Source of the DNA: JBKEDC01 sp047972995
GTDB lineage: Bacteria; Bacteroidota; Bacteroidia; Bacteroidales; Prolixibacteraceae
Assembly: GCA_047972995.1 (NCBI GenBank)
Contig: JBKEBD010000004.1
Span: 123,612-187,611, forward strand
DNA length: 64,000 bases
Direction: 5' to 3'
Made by a program: the position numbers and the translations under genes. Under the pieces are notes generated by a model. That model was not told the origin of the DNA. It saw nothing but the letters and a program-made list of their open reading frames with translations, and searched no databases. Numbering within the stretch: the stretch's first letter is position 1; each line of letters begins with the position of its first letter. Of this stretch, positions 45,435 through 55,600 are shown piece after piece.

Positions 45435-46583
45435 GTGAAGAATATACATATCTACATTCTACTGGCTACCCTTGTTTTTACCTCTTGTACTAATCAATCA
45501 AACTACAAAATTAGCGGACATATCAGCAATGCTGAGGGCGAATATATTTATCTCGATGAGCTTAAAATTTCAGAAGCATTCCCTGTTGACTCTATTCGTA
45601 TTGATAAAGATGGTACATTTGAGTTTAAAGGCAACGTAAGCCATCCTTCGTTCTTTATTCTTCGCCTTTCTCCCAATAATTTCATTACCCTCTTGGTCGA
45701 TTCGACCGAGCAAATTTGCATTAATGCCGATGCCGCTAACTTCGGACGAGAATATGCCGTGGAAGGATCGGTAGGTTCTAGCTACGTACAAGAACTCAAT
45801 TCGAAACTTAGCGACACGAAGCATAAACTCGATTCTATTCAGTCAATGCAATTGGCTTTCAGAAACAACTCAAACTACAATCAGCGAAAAGCTCATTTTG
45901 AAGCTGAATACGACAGTGTGCGCAATGCACAAATAACCTATGCACAAGATTTCATAAAATCTCACCCCTTCTCTATGGCGAATGTGCTAGCGCTTTATCA
46001 AAAATTCAATGATGAATCTTACGTTATTCAAGACCTAAAATCATTGCAAATTGCGGCCACATCGTTGCATTCTTTTTATCCTAATTCGGAGCACGTAAAA
46101 GCGTTATACAACAACACCATTGAGCTCATGAAAGCGGAACGTTCGCAAAAACTACGTCAGTTTATTGACGAACAGGGTGTGGTACTTCCTGAAATTGAAC
46201 TTCCAAACACCCAAGGGAAAAACGTTAAGCTAAGCTCTTTACGCGGAAAATACGTATTGCTTCATTTCTGGTCGGCTGAAGATCGCAACTCGCGCATTAT
46301 GAACCCTACTTTAGTGGAGGCTTACAACAAATATCACCGCAAAGGCCTAGAAATCTATCAGGTATCGGTAGATACCGATGAAGCCGCATGGAAAGAAGCC
46401 ATTAAAGAAGATAAACTCTCATGGATTAACGTGGGCGATATGAAAGGTAGCAATCAAGCTGCCATTCATTTCAATGTAACTTCAATTCCTGCCAATTACC
46501 TCATTGACAAAGAAGGTAACATTGTGGCTAAAAATGTGCAAGGACCAAATCTTGATCGCATACTCTCAAAGCTTCTTAAGTAA
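45435..46583 (+). CDS. TlpA-like lipoprotein with a degenerate (cysteine-less) thioredoxin site
   Basis: A 383-residue lipoprotein started at GTG 45435 (MKNIHIYILLATLVFTSC, Cys18); the longer frame from TTG 45402 is rejected because that codon overlaps the -7 box TATTTTTG (45397-45404). It has the same layout as the protein at 35737: DUF4369 domain (about 25-125), helical middle, thioredoxin-like C-terminus (about 245-383). Where the paralogue has W-A-S-W-C-G-P-C, this one has W279-S-A-E-D283-R-N-S286, so both cysteines are lost while the fold core (YVLLHFW, SIPANYLID) is kept. It cannot do thiol chemistry; a binding or structural role is inferred. The next gene starts 11 bases after its stop. 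Confidence 0.87.
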   Translation: MKNIHIYILLATLVFTSCTNQSNYKISGHISNAEGEYIYLDELKISEAFPVDSIRIDKDGTFEFKGNVSHPSFFILRLSPNNFITLLVDSTEQICINADAANFGREYAVEGSVGSSYVQELNSKLSDTKHKLDSIQSMQLAFRNNSNYNQRKAHFEAEYDSVRNAQITYAQDFIKSHPFSMANVLALYQKFNDESYVIQDLKSLQIAATSLHSFYPNSEHVKALYNNTIELMKAERSQKLRQFIDEQGVVLPEIELPNTQGKNVKLSSLRGKYVLLHFWSAEDRNSRIMNPTLVEAYNKYHRKGLEIYQVSVDTDEAAWKEAIKEDKLSWINVGDMKGSNQAAIHFNVTSIPANYLIDKEGNIVAKNVQGPNLDRILSKLLK

Positions 46584-46594
46584 ATTTCAACGAT

Positions 46595-47350
46595 TTGACA
46601 AAAGACAAAATATACTTTGTGTCTGATGTGCATTTGGGAGCTCAAGCCCTTAATGACAATCAGGAGCGAGAACTCCGCTTTGTGAAATGGCTCGACACCA
46701 TTAGCACTGATGCTAAGCAATTGTTCATTATGGGCGACTTGTTCGACTATTGGTTTGAATATAAAACCGTTATTCCTCGGGGGTCTGTTCGCACCTTGGG
46801 CAAGCTTGCCGAACTAAGCGACAAAGGGCTCGACATTCACTTCTTTATTGGGAATCATGACATTTGGGCTGACAAATTCTTTAGCGAAGAAATTGGCATT
46901 ACGGTGCACAAAAAAGAGGAAGTATGGAACTTCTTTGGCTACCAAGTGTTCTTGGCGCACGGAGATGGGCTCGACCCGTTCGACAAAGGCTATCTGTTCT
47001 TAAAAAAGTTGTTCACCAATTCCTTTTTGCAATGGTGCTACGCTAAATTACATCCTAACTTTGCCAATAAAATTGCCCATGGATGGTCAAGCAAAAGACG
47101 AAAAAGGCATCAAGATGAGGAAGTCCCTTTTAAAGGCGAAGACAAAGAAGGTTTGTACATTTTTGCTCAATCGGTGCAACAAAAGATGCATATTGACTAT
47201 TTTATTTTCGGGCACCGACATTTGTTATTAGATTTGCCAATTGGAGATAAAAACACTAGATATATCAACTTAGGCGACTGGATTAATTATTTTTCCTACG
47301 GTGTGCTTAGCGAGGAGGGATTCCAACTCCAGCAACTACCGCCTGAATAA
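46595..47350 (+). CDS. lpxH: UDP-2,3-diacylglucosamine diphosphatase-like metallophosphatase (LpxH-like)
   Basis: A 251-residue calcineurin-type phosphoesterase. All metal motifs are present: SDVHLG (D-x-H), GDLFDYWFEY, GNHDIW, AHGDGLD and GHRHLL. LpxH removes UMP from UDP-2,3-diacylglucosamine in lipid A synthesis. The Bacteroidota members resemble LpxH but are divergent, so the exact substrate is probable, not proven. The start is TTG at 46595, just 11 bases after the previous stop; no ATG upstream of the first metal motif is available. It forms a tight row with the gene before it and the KAS III after it. Confidence 0.82.
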   Translation: MTKDKIYFVSDVHLGAQALNDNQERELRFVKWLDTISTDAKQLFIMGDLFDYWFEYKTVIPRGSVRTLGKLAELSDKGLDIHFFIGNHDIWADKFFSEEIGITVHKKEEVWNFFGYQVFLAHGDGLDPFDKGYLFLKKLFTNSFLQWCYAKLHPNFANKIAHGWSSKRRKRHQDEEVPFKGEDKEGLYIFAQSVQQKMHIDYFIFGHRHLLLDLPIGDKNTRYINLGDWINYFSYGVLSEEGFQLQQLPPE

Positions 47351-47361
47351 AAATATTAGAA

Positions 47362-48441
47362 ATGAAAATATATACTAAAATTATCGGTACTGGTTCATGT
47401 ATTCCTAGTCGGGTGATTAAAAACTCACATTTCTTAGACTATGAATTCTACGACCCCGCAAAAAAGGTGAAATTCGATCGCCCAAATGAGGAAATTGTAT
47501 CGAAATTTGAAGAAATTACAAATATCAAAGAAAGACGTTGGTTAAATGAAGATCAAGTAACTTCAGACTTAGCTGCTCATGCAGCACGCAAAGCTATTGA
47601 AGATGCTAAAGTAGATCCTGAAACTATCGACTTTATTATTTCGGCACATAACTTTGGCGATGTAGCTCCCGGCAGAACAAATGTTGATACTCTTCCCGGC
47701 TTAGCTAACCGTATCAAGTTAAAACTAGGCATCGAGAATCATTCTTGTGCTTGTTGGGATCAGATTTCGGGTTGCCCGGGGTGGACGCAAGCCCTAATTA
47801 CAGCCGATGCATACCTCAAAAGTAAAACCTATCGTCGTGGTTTAGTTATTGGTTCTGATGCCCTTTCTCGAGTATCCGACCCTCACGACCGCGATACTAT
47901 GATTTTTGCCGATGGTGCAGGTGCTGTGGTGGTGGAAGGTATTGCTAGCAAAGAACCTATCGGACTACTAGCTCATGCCACACGCTCTGATGTAAATCCT
48001 TATGCCGACCTACTCACATTTGGTCCTTCATTGAACCCTGATTACGCCGGCAACGATCAGTTTATCAAAATGGCTGGACACCGCCTATATGTGTACGCTT
48101 TGAAGCACGCGCCTATATTGGTGAAAGAAAGCATTGATAAAGCAGGGCTTGAATTGGGCGACATCAAAAAAGTGTTGATTCACCAAGCCAACGAAAAAAT
48201 GGATGAAGCCATTTTGAAAGGGCTGTTTAAACTGTACGGTAAAAAGCAAGTGCCGTTTTCGGAAATCATGCCGATGACCATTGAGAAACTAGGCAACTCA
48301 TCAACTGCAACTGTACCCACTTTGCTTGACGTTATTGCCCACGGCAGAATGGATGACCATGTTATCCGCGATGGCGATTGTATTGTGCTTTGCTCTATTG
48401 GAGCTGGCATGAACATCAACTCTATTATTTATAAATGGTGA
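47362..48441 (+). CDS. Beta-ketoacyl-ACP synthase III-like protein
   Basis: A 359-residue thiolase-fold enzyme. The C-H-N catalytic set is represented by a Cys in the HSCACWDQISGCPGW segment (which Cys is the nucleophile is not certain by eye), the His in IHQANEKMDEAI and the Asn in LGNSSTATVPTLL. The typical FabH 'AACSGF' motif is changed to the SGCPGW form found in a Bacteroidota subfamily. It probably condenses an acyl-CoA with malonyl-ACP to begin fatty-acid synthesis; a role in a special lipid cannot be ruled out. It lies 11 bases after the LpxH-like gene and 18 before ahcY. Confidence 0.87.
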   Translation: MKIYTKIIGTGSCIPSRVIKNSHFLDYEFYDPAKKVKFDRPNEEIVSKFEEITNIKERRWLNEDQVTSDLAAHAARKAIEDAKVDPETIDFIISAHNFGDVAPGRTNVDTLPGLANRIKLKLGIENHSCACWDQISGCPGWTQALITADAYLKSKTYRRGLVIGSDALSRVSDPHDRDTMIFADGAGAVVVEGIASKEPIGLLAHATRSDVNPYADLLTFGPSLNPDYAGNDQFIKMAGHRLYVYALKHAPILVKESIDKAGLELGDIKKVLIHQANEKMDEAILKGLFKLYGKKQVPFSEIMPMTIEKLGNSSTATVPTLLDVIAHGRMDDHVIRDGDCIVLCSIGAGMNINSIIYKW

Positions 48442-48459
48442 TAATAACAAACAATTCGA

Positions 48460-49863
48460 ATGACTATTCAAAATTATAAAGTTGCCGATATTTCGTTAGC
48501 AGACTATGGTTGTAAAGAAATTGAAATCGGTGAAAAAGAAATGCCCGGATTGATGGCATTGCGCGCAAAATACGGAAAAGAAAAACCGTTGAAAGGCGCA
48601 CGTGTAATGGGTTCATTGCACATGACAATTCAAACAGCTGTGCTTATTGAAACTCTGGTTGAGCTAGGTGCAGATGTACGTTGGTGCAGTTGCAACATCT
48701 TCAGCACGCAAGATCATGCAGCAGCGGCTATTGCAGCGGCTGGTGTACCTGTGTTTGCTTGGAAAGGTGAAACTCTTGCCGACTATTGGTGGTGTACTGA
48801 GCGTGCTTTAGACTTTGGCGATGGCTTAGGTCCTGACCTTATTGTTGACGATGGAGGCGATGCTACCGTGATGATTCACCGTGGTGTAAAAGCTGAAAAA
48901 GATGCTTCAATACTCGACAGTGTAAAAACAGCCGAAGACGAAATAGAGCTTGACAAATGCTTGAAACGCACTTTAGCCGAAAACAACCAACGATGGGCTA
49001 AAGTAGCTGCAGGCATGAAAGGAGTAAGCGAGGAAACCACTACTGGTGTGCATCGTTTGTATCAAATGATGGAACAAGGTGAATTACTTTTCCCTGCTAT
49101 TAACGTAAATGACTCGGTAACAAAATCGAAATTTGACAACCTTTATGGTTGTCGCGAATCGTTGGCCGATGGTATTAAACGCGCTACCGATGTAATGATT
49201 GCGGGTAAAGTGTGTGTGGTAGCTGGTTATGGCGATGTAGGTAAAGGTTGCGCTGCTTCTATGCGTTCTTACGGTGCTCGTGTTATTGTAACAGAAATCG
49301 ATCCTATTTGTGCTCTTCAAGCTGCTATGGAAGGCTTTGAAGTGAAAACAATGGAAGAAGCTGTGGAAGAAGGCAATATTTATGTAACTACCACAGGAAA
49401 CAAAGATATTATTCGAGCAGAACACTTAGCGAAGATGAAAGATCAAGCTATTGTGTGTAATATTGGTCACTTCGACAATGAAATTCAAGTGGCACAAATG
49501 GAAGCTACTCCTGGTATCCAAAAAATCAACATCAAGCCTCAAGTAGATAAATATGTATATCCTGATGGTCATGCTATTTATTTATTGGCTGAAGGTCGTT
49601 TGGTGAATTTGGGTTGTGCTACCGGTCACCCTAGCTTCGTAATGAGCAACTCATTTACCAACCAAACTTTAGCTCAAATCGAGCTTTGGCAAAATGATTA
49701 TGCTGTTGATGTATATCGTTTACCTAAACACCTCGATGAGGAAGTTGCACGCTTGCACTTGGAGCAAATTGGTGTAAAACTCACTACGCTTTCAAAAGAA
49801 CAAGCCGATTATATTGGTGTAAAAGCAGAAGGTCCGTATAAACCGGAACACTACCGATACTAA
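48460..49863 (+). CDS. ahcY: Adenosylhomocysteinase
   Basis: A 467-residue S-adenosylhomocysteine hydrolase that splits SAH to adenosine and homocysteine, using bound NAD. The signature SCNIFSTQDHAAAAIAA, the NAD-binding GYGDVGKGCAASMRSYGARVIVTEIDPI and the C-terminal LHLEQIGVKLTTLSKEQADY and KPEHYRY are as expected. It is about the normal length and clearly the ordinary enzyme of the methyl cycle. It ends at an unusually long palindromic terminator. Confidence 0.98.
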   Translation: MTIQNYKVADISLADYGCKEIEIGEKEMPGLMALRAKYGKEKPLKGARVMGSLHMTIQTAVLIETLVELGADVRWCSCNIFSTQDHAAAAIAAAGVPVFAWKGETLADYWWCTERALDFGDGLGPDLIVDDGGDATVMIHRGVKAEKDASILDSVKTAEDEIELDKCLKRTLAENNQRWAKVAAGMKGVSEETTTGVHRLYQMMEQGELLFPAINVNDSVTKSKFDNLYGCRESLADGIKRATDVMIAGKVCVVAGYGDVGKGCAASMRSYGARVIVTEIDPICALQAAMEGFEVKTMEEAVEEGNIYVTTTGNKDIIRAEHLAKMKDQAIVCNIGHFDNEIQVAQMEATPGIQKINIKPQVDKYVYPDGHAIYLLAEGRLVNLGCATGHPSFVMSNSFTNQTLAQIELWQNDYAVDVYRLPKHLDEEVARLHLEQIGVKLTTLSKEQADYIGVKAEGPYKPEHYRY

Positions 49864-49868
49864 TCGAG

Positions 49869-49930
49869 ATTAATAGACACAAAAAAGCGAATATCTTAAA
49901 TAAGATATTCGCTTTTTTGTGTCTATTAAT
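49869..49930. terminator. Bidirectional terminator with 30-base perfect arms
   Basis: 49869-49898 and 49901-49930 are exact reverse complements separated by two bases; the A6/T6 tracts lie within the stem. It separates ahcY from a convergent small gene whose stop codon is nine bases away. Confidence 0.9.
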
Positions 49931-49938
49931 GCGGTTTC

Positions 49939-50307
49939 CTAAGTAAGTATCCACTTAATCGCCACATCTTCATCGGAAAAAGGCTTTAACACTGCCCCAC
50001 CCGATTTCCGTTGCATCATTACAAATTCCGCAAGAAGTTTAGGACTATCCACCAGCACGGCTATTCTTCGGTTTCCAAATACGTTTGTATTCTCTACAAA
50101 AACATCAGTGACCACTTTATAAGCAGCAAACGAGTTATTAAACTCAACATCGTTTTGGTCTACTAAAAAACCTTCGCATTGTGGTGGCACTTCCTCCAAG
50201 ATCGAAAGCCAAAAGGCTCTTACATCTTCAGGCGTGGTTAAACCTTCCCACGAAATTCTATAAATATCATACTCATTGTCATACCTACAAGCTAAATTTC
50301 TCAGCAT
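49939..50307 (-). CDS. Small cytosolic protein, possibly STAS/SpoIIAA-like fold
   Basis: A 122-residue protein without signal or membrane segment. The order of elements (YDIYRISWEGLTTPEDVRAFWLSILEE, EGFLVDQNDVEF, NRRIAVLVDSPKLLAEFVMM, VLKPFSDEDVAIKWI) resembles small SpoIIAA-like/STAS-fold proteins, where strands alternate with helices, but I recognise no exact family. It lies between the convergent ahcY and the marR gene on the same strand, 157 bases downstream of marR. Confidence 0.65.
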   Translation of the reverse strand: MLRNLACRYDNEYDIYRISWEGLTTPEDVRAFWLSILEEVPPQCEGFLVDQNDVEFNNSFAAYKVVTDVFVENTNVFGNRRIAVLVDSPKLLAEFVMMQRKSGGAVLKPFSDEDVAIKWILT

Positions 50308-50464
50308 TTACTTCCTTCCTTCTCTTGATTCTTAATTACGCGACAAAGATACATCGCCGATTACTAAGAATGTCCTATAAATTCCTAATATTTGTTATGA
50401 TAGCCGGCCGAAGTATTTATTTTTCTTATCGTCCCCCAATAAGATACGATAAGAATGCGCTATT

Positions 50465-50905
50465 TTAATCTGCTTTACTATATTGTGTAATGGTTGCAAA
50501 TAGTTGTCTTAAAACCTCTATTTGTGCTTCTGTCATATCTGCCAATATTTCTTGCGAAAAGGCTTCCGACGATGCTTTGGCTTTAGCATAAATTTCTTCT
50601 CCTTTTGCCGTTAGCGTAAGATTTCTTTTACGAGCATCCTTTTCATCTACTTTTCTTACTACATAACCGTCTTCGATCATGTTTTTTACCTGACGTAGAA
50701 CAATTGTCTTGTCCTTTTGCAAATCGTTAGAGATTTCCTGTTGTGTAGTATTCTTGTTCGTGTAAATCAACTCAAGAAAAACATATTGGTCAATCTTCAA
50801 GTTAATCCCATCTTCTTTAAAGCGGTCTGCTAGGTTTTTTCTAGAACGAATAGATTCCTTTAAAATAAAAGAAAATAACAATGATTTTGGATCTAATACT
50901 TCCAT
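50465..50905 (-). CDS. MarR family transcriptional regulator
   Basis: A 146-residue winged-helix regulator. The recognition region NTTQQEISNDLQKDKTIVLRQVKNMIEDGYVVRKVDEKDARKRN is the standard MarR helix-turn-helix plus wing. Such proteins are dimeric and often repress efflux pumps. It lies downstream of the RND genes in the same direction (156 bases beyond the outer-membrane channel gene), so it may belong to the same unit, or have its own promoter in the gap. Its control of that pump is inferred from position. Confidence 0.9.
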   Translation of the reverse strand: MEVLDPKSLLFSFILKESIRSRKNLADRFKEDGINLKIDQYVFLELIYTNKNTTQQEISNDLQKDKTIVLRQVKNMIEDGYVVRKVDEKDARKRNLTLTAKGEEIYAKAKASSEAFSQEILADMTEAQIEVLRQLFATITQYSKAD

Positions 50906-51060
50906 AAATTTTTTTTACATATTATAGCCCCGAACACCCACCGAGAAATCAAATAACGGCGGTCAAAGCGTGATTAGTGACCCGAAAGTAAACGAATATA
51001 CTTGTATCTTGAAACTTTAAATACATTTTTATCCTTTACAATCATTTTTTTCGTTTTTTT

Positions 51061-52464
51061 TTATTCCGCATCACTTGTCCAACCTCCACCTAAGGCTTTA
51101 TATAAACTCACTACGGTGCTCAATTTTTGCAACTGATCATTCACATCGTTAAGCTGAGCATTAAGCAAATTTTGTTGCGCATCGAGCACTTCGGTGTAGG
51201 TAGCTGAGCCATAAACCAAAAGCTCACGCGTGTAATCCACCGACTTATTTAAAGCTTCAAGCTGATGCGTCCGCAATTCTATCTTCTGCGACACATGATC
51301 GTATTGCGACAAAGCATCGGTAACTTCTTTTCCGGCATTAAGCAAGCTCGATTTGAAGTTATTAACCGCCACTTCTTGTTGTGATTTTGCCACTTCCAAA
51401 CGGGTGCGGTTGGCACGTTTATTGAAGATTGGAGCTGTTAGTCCGCCCAACACGGTGGCTGTTAAACTTGCAGGATTAAACCATTCTTCAATGATGGAAC
51501 GGTTGAAACCTGCATTGTTAGCAACTAGTGTTAATGAGGGATAAAAATAGCTCTTTGCATTGCCCACCATTTCATAGGAAGCCATTACGGCATATTCGGC
51601 TTGCATTACATCAGGACGACGGTCGAGCAATTGCAAAGGCACACCGGAAGCAATGAAATCGTTAGCCTTTTGTTGGTCAATTTCGCTACGCTCAATGCTT
51701 CCTTCGGTTCTTCCCAATAAAATACGCACCGTGCTTTCTGTTACCACAATTTGTTGTTTGAGCTCGGGAATTAGTATTTGAGCGGCATATTGAGCGGCCT
51801 CACTTTGCACCACAGCAGCACCTGTTACCATGCCACTTTCTTTTAGTGTTTCCATACTCTGACTCAATTCTTGATACACACGCACCGATTCTTCTGCAAT
51901 TTTCAATTGCTTATCGAGAGCTAGCAAAGTGTAATATCCAGAAGCAATGCTTGAAATCAGTTTCGTTTGCACTGCCTGACGGGCTGCACTTGTGCCCAAA
52001 TATTGCGCATAGGCTGCACGTTTAGCTGTTCGCATCTTTCCCCAAATATCAACTTCCCAACTTGCACTAACCCCCAACGAAAAAGTATCGAAGTTGTCGA
52101 GGGGGAAAGTTGGGGTGTCGGCAAGTCCTATTCTCCGATAACTTACCCCTGCGCTAAGCGTTGGCCATTGTGCAGCTCGGCTTTGTTTGAAGTAAGATTC
52201 GGCTTGATCTACCCCTGCAATAGCATTTTGCATATCGTAGTTGTGCTCTAATCCTTCATCAATGAGATGCACCAAAATACTATCGTTGAACAGCTCTTGC
52301 CAAGATAAGTTTGCTAGATTCTGGGTGCTATCTCCTTCCTGTTCGCCGTATAATCGATCGGCAACCGAGTCGCTGCGTTCGTAATGCCTACTGCTACCAC
52401 ATGACACCATAAGTGAAGCCGCAAGTAGAGCCATCATCAGCTGAGTTCCTATTCTTATTTTCAT
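51061..52464 (-). CDS. Outer membrane efflux channel (TolC/OprM family lipoprotein)
   Basis: A 467-residue outer-membrane factor with a lipobox (LLAASLMVSC) and two outer-membrane efflux (OEP) repeats, about residues 60-250 and 275-460, each with long alpha-helical coils. The motif DVMQAEYAVMASYEMVGNAKSYFYPSLTL is typical of the NodT/OprM type. It forms the exit duct for the RND pump encoded upstream. It is separated from the permease gene by 155 bases that hold a perfect palindrome. Confidence 0.94.
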   Translation of the reverse strand: MKIRIGTQLMMALLAASLMVSCGSSRHYERSDSVADRLYGEQEGDSTQNLANLSWQELFNDSILVHLIDEGLEHNYDMQNAIAGVDQAESYFKQSRAAQWPTLSAGVSYRRIGLADTPTFPLDNFDTFSLGVSASWEVDIWGKMRTAKRAAYAQYLGTSAARQAVQTKLISSIASGYYTLLALDKQLKIAEESVRVYQELSQSMETLKESGMVTGAAVVQSEAAQYAAQILIPELKQQIVVTESTVRILLGRTEGSIERSEIDQQKANDFIASGVPLQLLDRRPDVMQAEYAVMASYEMVGNAKSYFYPSLTLVANNAGFNRSIIEEWFNPASLTATVLGGLTAPIFNKRANRTRLEVAKSQQEVAVNNFKSSLLNAGKEVTDALSQYDHVSQKIELRTHQLEALNKSVDYTRELLVYGSATYTEVLDAQQNLLNAQLNDVNDQLQKLSTVVSLYKALGGGWTSDAE

Positions 52465-52546
52465 TTTTTCAATTTTTTGTAGATTATCCGATTGTTGGAT
52501 GTGAGATTATTCAACTTTAAAAATCATTTTCATGTGTTTATAGTCT

Positions 52547-52580
52547 AGCAATAAGCCAAAAGCTTTTGGCTTATTGCTAC
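52547..52580. terminator. Perfect 34-base palindrome between RND permease and outer-membrane channel genes
   Basis: tagcaataagccaaaag followed by its reverse complement. On the minus strand no T run follows, so it may be a processing or attenuator stem that sets the ratio of pump to channel, rather than a full terminator. Confidence 0.55.
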
Positions 52581-52619
52581 TTTTTTAATCATGCTCCTGT
52601 GTGCTGAAAAGCTCAAAGC

Positions 52620-55600
52620 TTACGATTCGGTTGTTTCATCTATTTGTTTTGTTTCTTCGGCTGCATTGGCTACCGGTTTTTTGCTCACTTTCTCTTGCAA
52701 GTTTTGGAAAATGACAAACAACACCGGAATTACAAATATTCCAAACATGGTGCCGATGAGCAATCCCCCAATAGCTCCAGAGCCAATGGCTTTGTTTCCG
52801 TTAGAACCCACACCTTCGCGAATAATCAGCGGAAGCAATCCGATGATGAATGCAAATGACGTCATGAGGATAGGACGCAAACGAGCTGTTGCTCCCTCTA
52901 GGGCTGCTTGAAGTAGAGGCATTCCTCGATGTCGGCGTTGCAGCGCGTATTCCACAATTAAGATGGCATTCTTCGCCAGCAAACCAATGAGCATTACCAT
53001 AGAAATTTGCAGGTAGATGTTATTACTTACCCCCATCATTCGAGCGAAGATGAACACTCCTGCTAAACCAATAGGCAAAGAAAGTAAGATTGCAAATGGA
53101 AGAATGTAACTTTCATATTGTGCTGCCAACAGGAAGTACACAAAGATGAGACTGAGCAAGAAAATTATGCCGGTAGAGTTGCCCGATTCAATTTCTTGTC
53201 GGGTGATACCCGAGAACTCATAGCTGTAACTTGATGGAAGGTTTTGGGCTGCCACCTCTTCAATGGCTGCAATGGCCTCACCAGTGCTATATCCGTCTGC
53301 AGGTTGTCCGTTAATTTCGATACTGGTATAAAGGTTGAAACGTGTTAAACTTTCAGGACCAGAAGTAGGCTCAAGTGTAACAAATTGCGACAATGGCGCC
53401 ATTTCTCCCGAGGCTGTTTTTATCTTCATCACATTCAGGTTATCTAGCTGCGCACGGTCTTTCGGACTGGTTTGCAACATCACACGATATTGTTTTCCGA
53501 ATCGAGTGAAATCGGAAGCATATAACCCACCAATGTAACCTTGCAAAGCCGATAGGGCATCGCTCACTTGAATGCCCGATTGCAAGCAACGAGCGGCATC
53601 AACACTAACCAAATATTGAGGAAACTGCGTGCTAAATGAGGTAGATGCATATTTAACTTCCGGACGTTTGTTGAGTTCGGCTAAGAAGCTTTTAGAAACT
53701 TCCTCAAACTTCTTCACATCGCCACCAGTGCGGTCTTCCAACTTCATTTCGAAACCACCGGTGATAGAGAAACCGGGAACCATAGGAGGTGTAAAGACAA
53801 TGATACGAGCATCTTTAATGTCGGCTGTTAGCGCATACAATCGTTTCATTAGCGTGAACTGATCGTGACCTTTTTCGCTGCGTTCTTCAAATGGTTTCAA
53901 CTTGATAATAGACATGGCGTATGAACTACCATTTCCTGCAATGAATGAATAACCTGACACCACGGTGCGCGCATCTACCTCTGGTTGTGCTCCCACAATA
54001 GAGTCGATATGTATGGCCACTTCTGCTGTGCGCTCATTTGATGTGGCTGGTGGTAACTGAATGTCAACAAACACACGTCCTGTATCTTCATCGGGCACGA
54101 AAGCCGATGGTGTAGTTTTCATGAGATAACCAAAGATAAGGGCAAATACCAAAATGATAAGCATAGCCAATCCTTTGCGATGCAACAGTTTTGATGTTCC
54201 TTGCTTATATTTATTGGTGAAGGCATCGAAAGCTGTGTTGAAAGCTGTAAATGCTTTTTCTTTGAATGATTTCTTATGATTTTCATCGCCATGCGCTGTG
54301 TGAGGTTTTAAGAACAAGGCACAAAGTGCTGGACTTAAAGTTAAGGCGTTCACTGCCGACAATAGAATTGACACGGTGAGCGTAACCCCAAACTGCTGAT
54401 AGAACACCCCTGTAGACCCCTGAATGAATGTTACCGGAATGAACACCGCACACATTACCAAGGTAATAGACACAATAGCTCCCGATATTTCACTAAGTGC
54501 TGAAATAGATGCTTCTTTTGCACTCTTAGCACCTTCATCGAGTTTCGCGTGCACAGCTTCCACTACCACAATGGCATCATCTACCACGATACCAATGGCT
54601 AGCACCATGGCAAAAAGGGTTAAGAGGTTAATGGTGTATCCCAACACATTGAGGAAGAAGAATGTACCGATAATTGCTACTGGCACGGCTATGGCGGGAA
54701 TGATAGTTGCTCGGAAATCTTGCAAGAACACAAAAACCACAATGAACACGAGTAAGAAGGCTTCAAAAAGCGTGTGCAACACTTCTTCAATAGAGGCATC
54801 GAGGAACTCGTTGGTGTCCATCAATATATTATAATCTACTCCCGGAGGGAATATTTCTGATGCCTTTTCAAATTCTTTCCTACAGTTCACAATAACCTCG
54901 CGCGCATTAGAACCTGCTGCTTGGTAAATTGCCATGGTTACCCCTTCTTTTCCTTGGGTGAGTGTGTTTACCGAGTAATCTTGTGCCCCTAACTCAAGGT
55001 CTGCCACATCGTGCAAGCGAAGCACGGTACCATCGGGATTTGATTTAATGACAATGTCGCCAAACTGTTCTTCGGTTTCCAAACGCCCGGTATAGCGAAT
55101 GACATACTCATAACTTTGGTCGTTTTGTTGTCCGAATCGACCAGGTGCAGCCTCTATGTTTTGTGCCGCCAAAGCTTTTTGCACATCGCTAGGCATGAGT
55201 TGATAGCTAGCCATTGCTTCGGGTTTCAACCACACGCGCATAGCATAGGTTCGTGTAGAGAACACTTGCGCCTCTCCTACTCCCGATACCCTTTTAATTT
55301 GAGGGATGATGTTAATATCGCAATAGTTTTGCAGGAATGTTTGGTCGTATCGGTTATCGGGACTGTAAACCGAAGCCACCAATAAGATACTAGTTTGGCG
55401 TTTTTGTGTGGTTACCCCAGACTGGGTTACTTCGCTAGGAAGCAATGCACTGGCCTGTGCCACTCGGTTTTGCACCTTCACGGCTGCCATATCGGCATCG
55501 GTTCCTTGTTTGAAATATACTTTAATGTTTGCCGATCCGTTATTATCGGCGATTGAAGTCATGTAAATCATGTCTTCAACCCCATTAATTTGCTCTTCTA

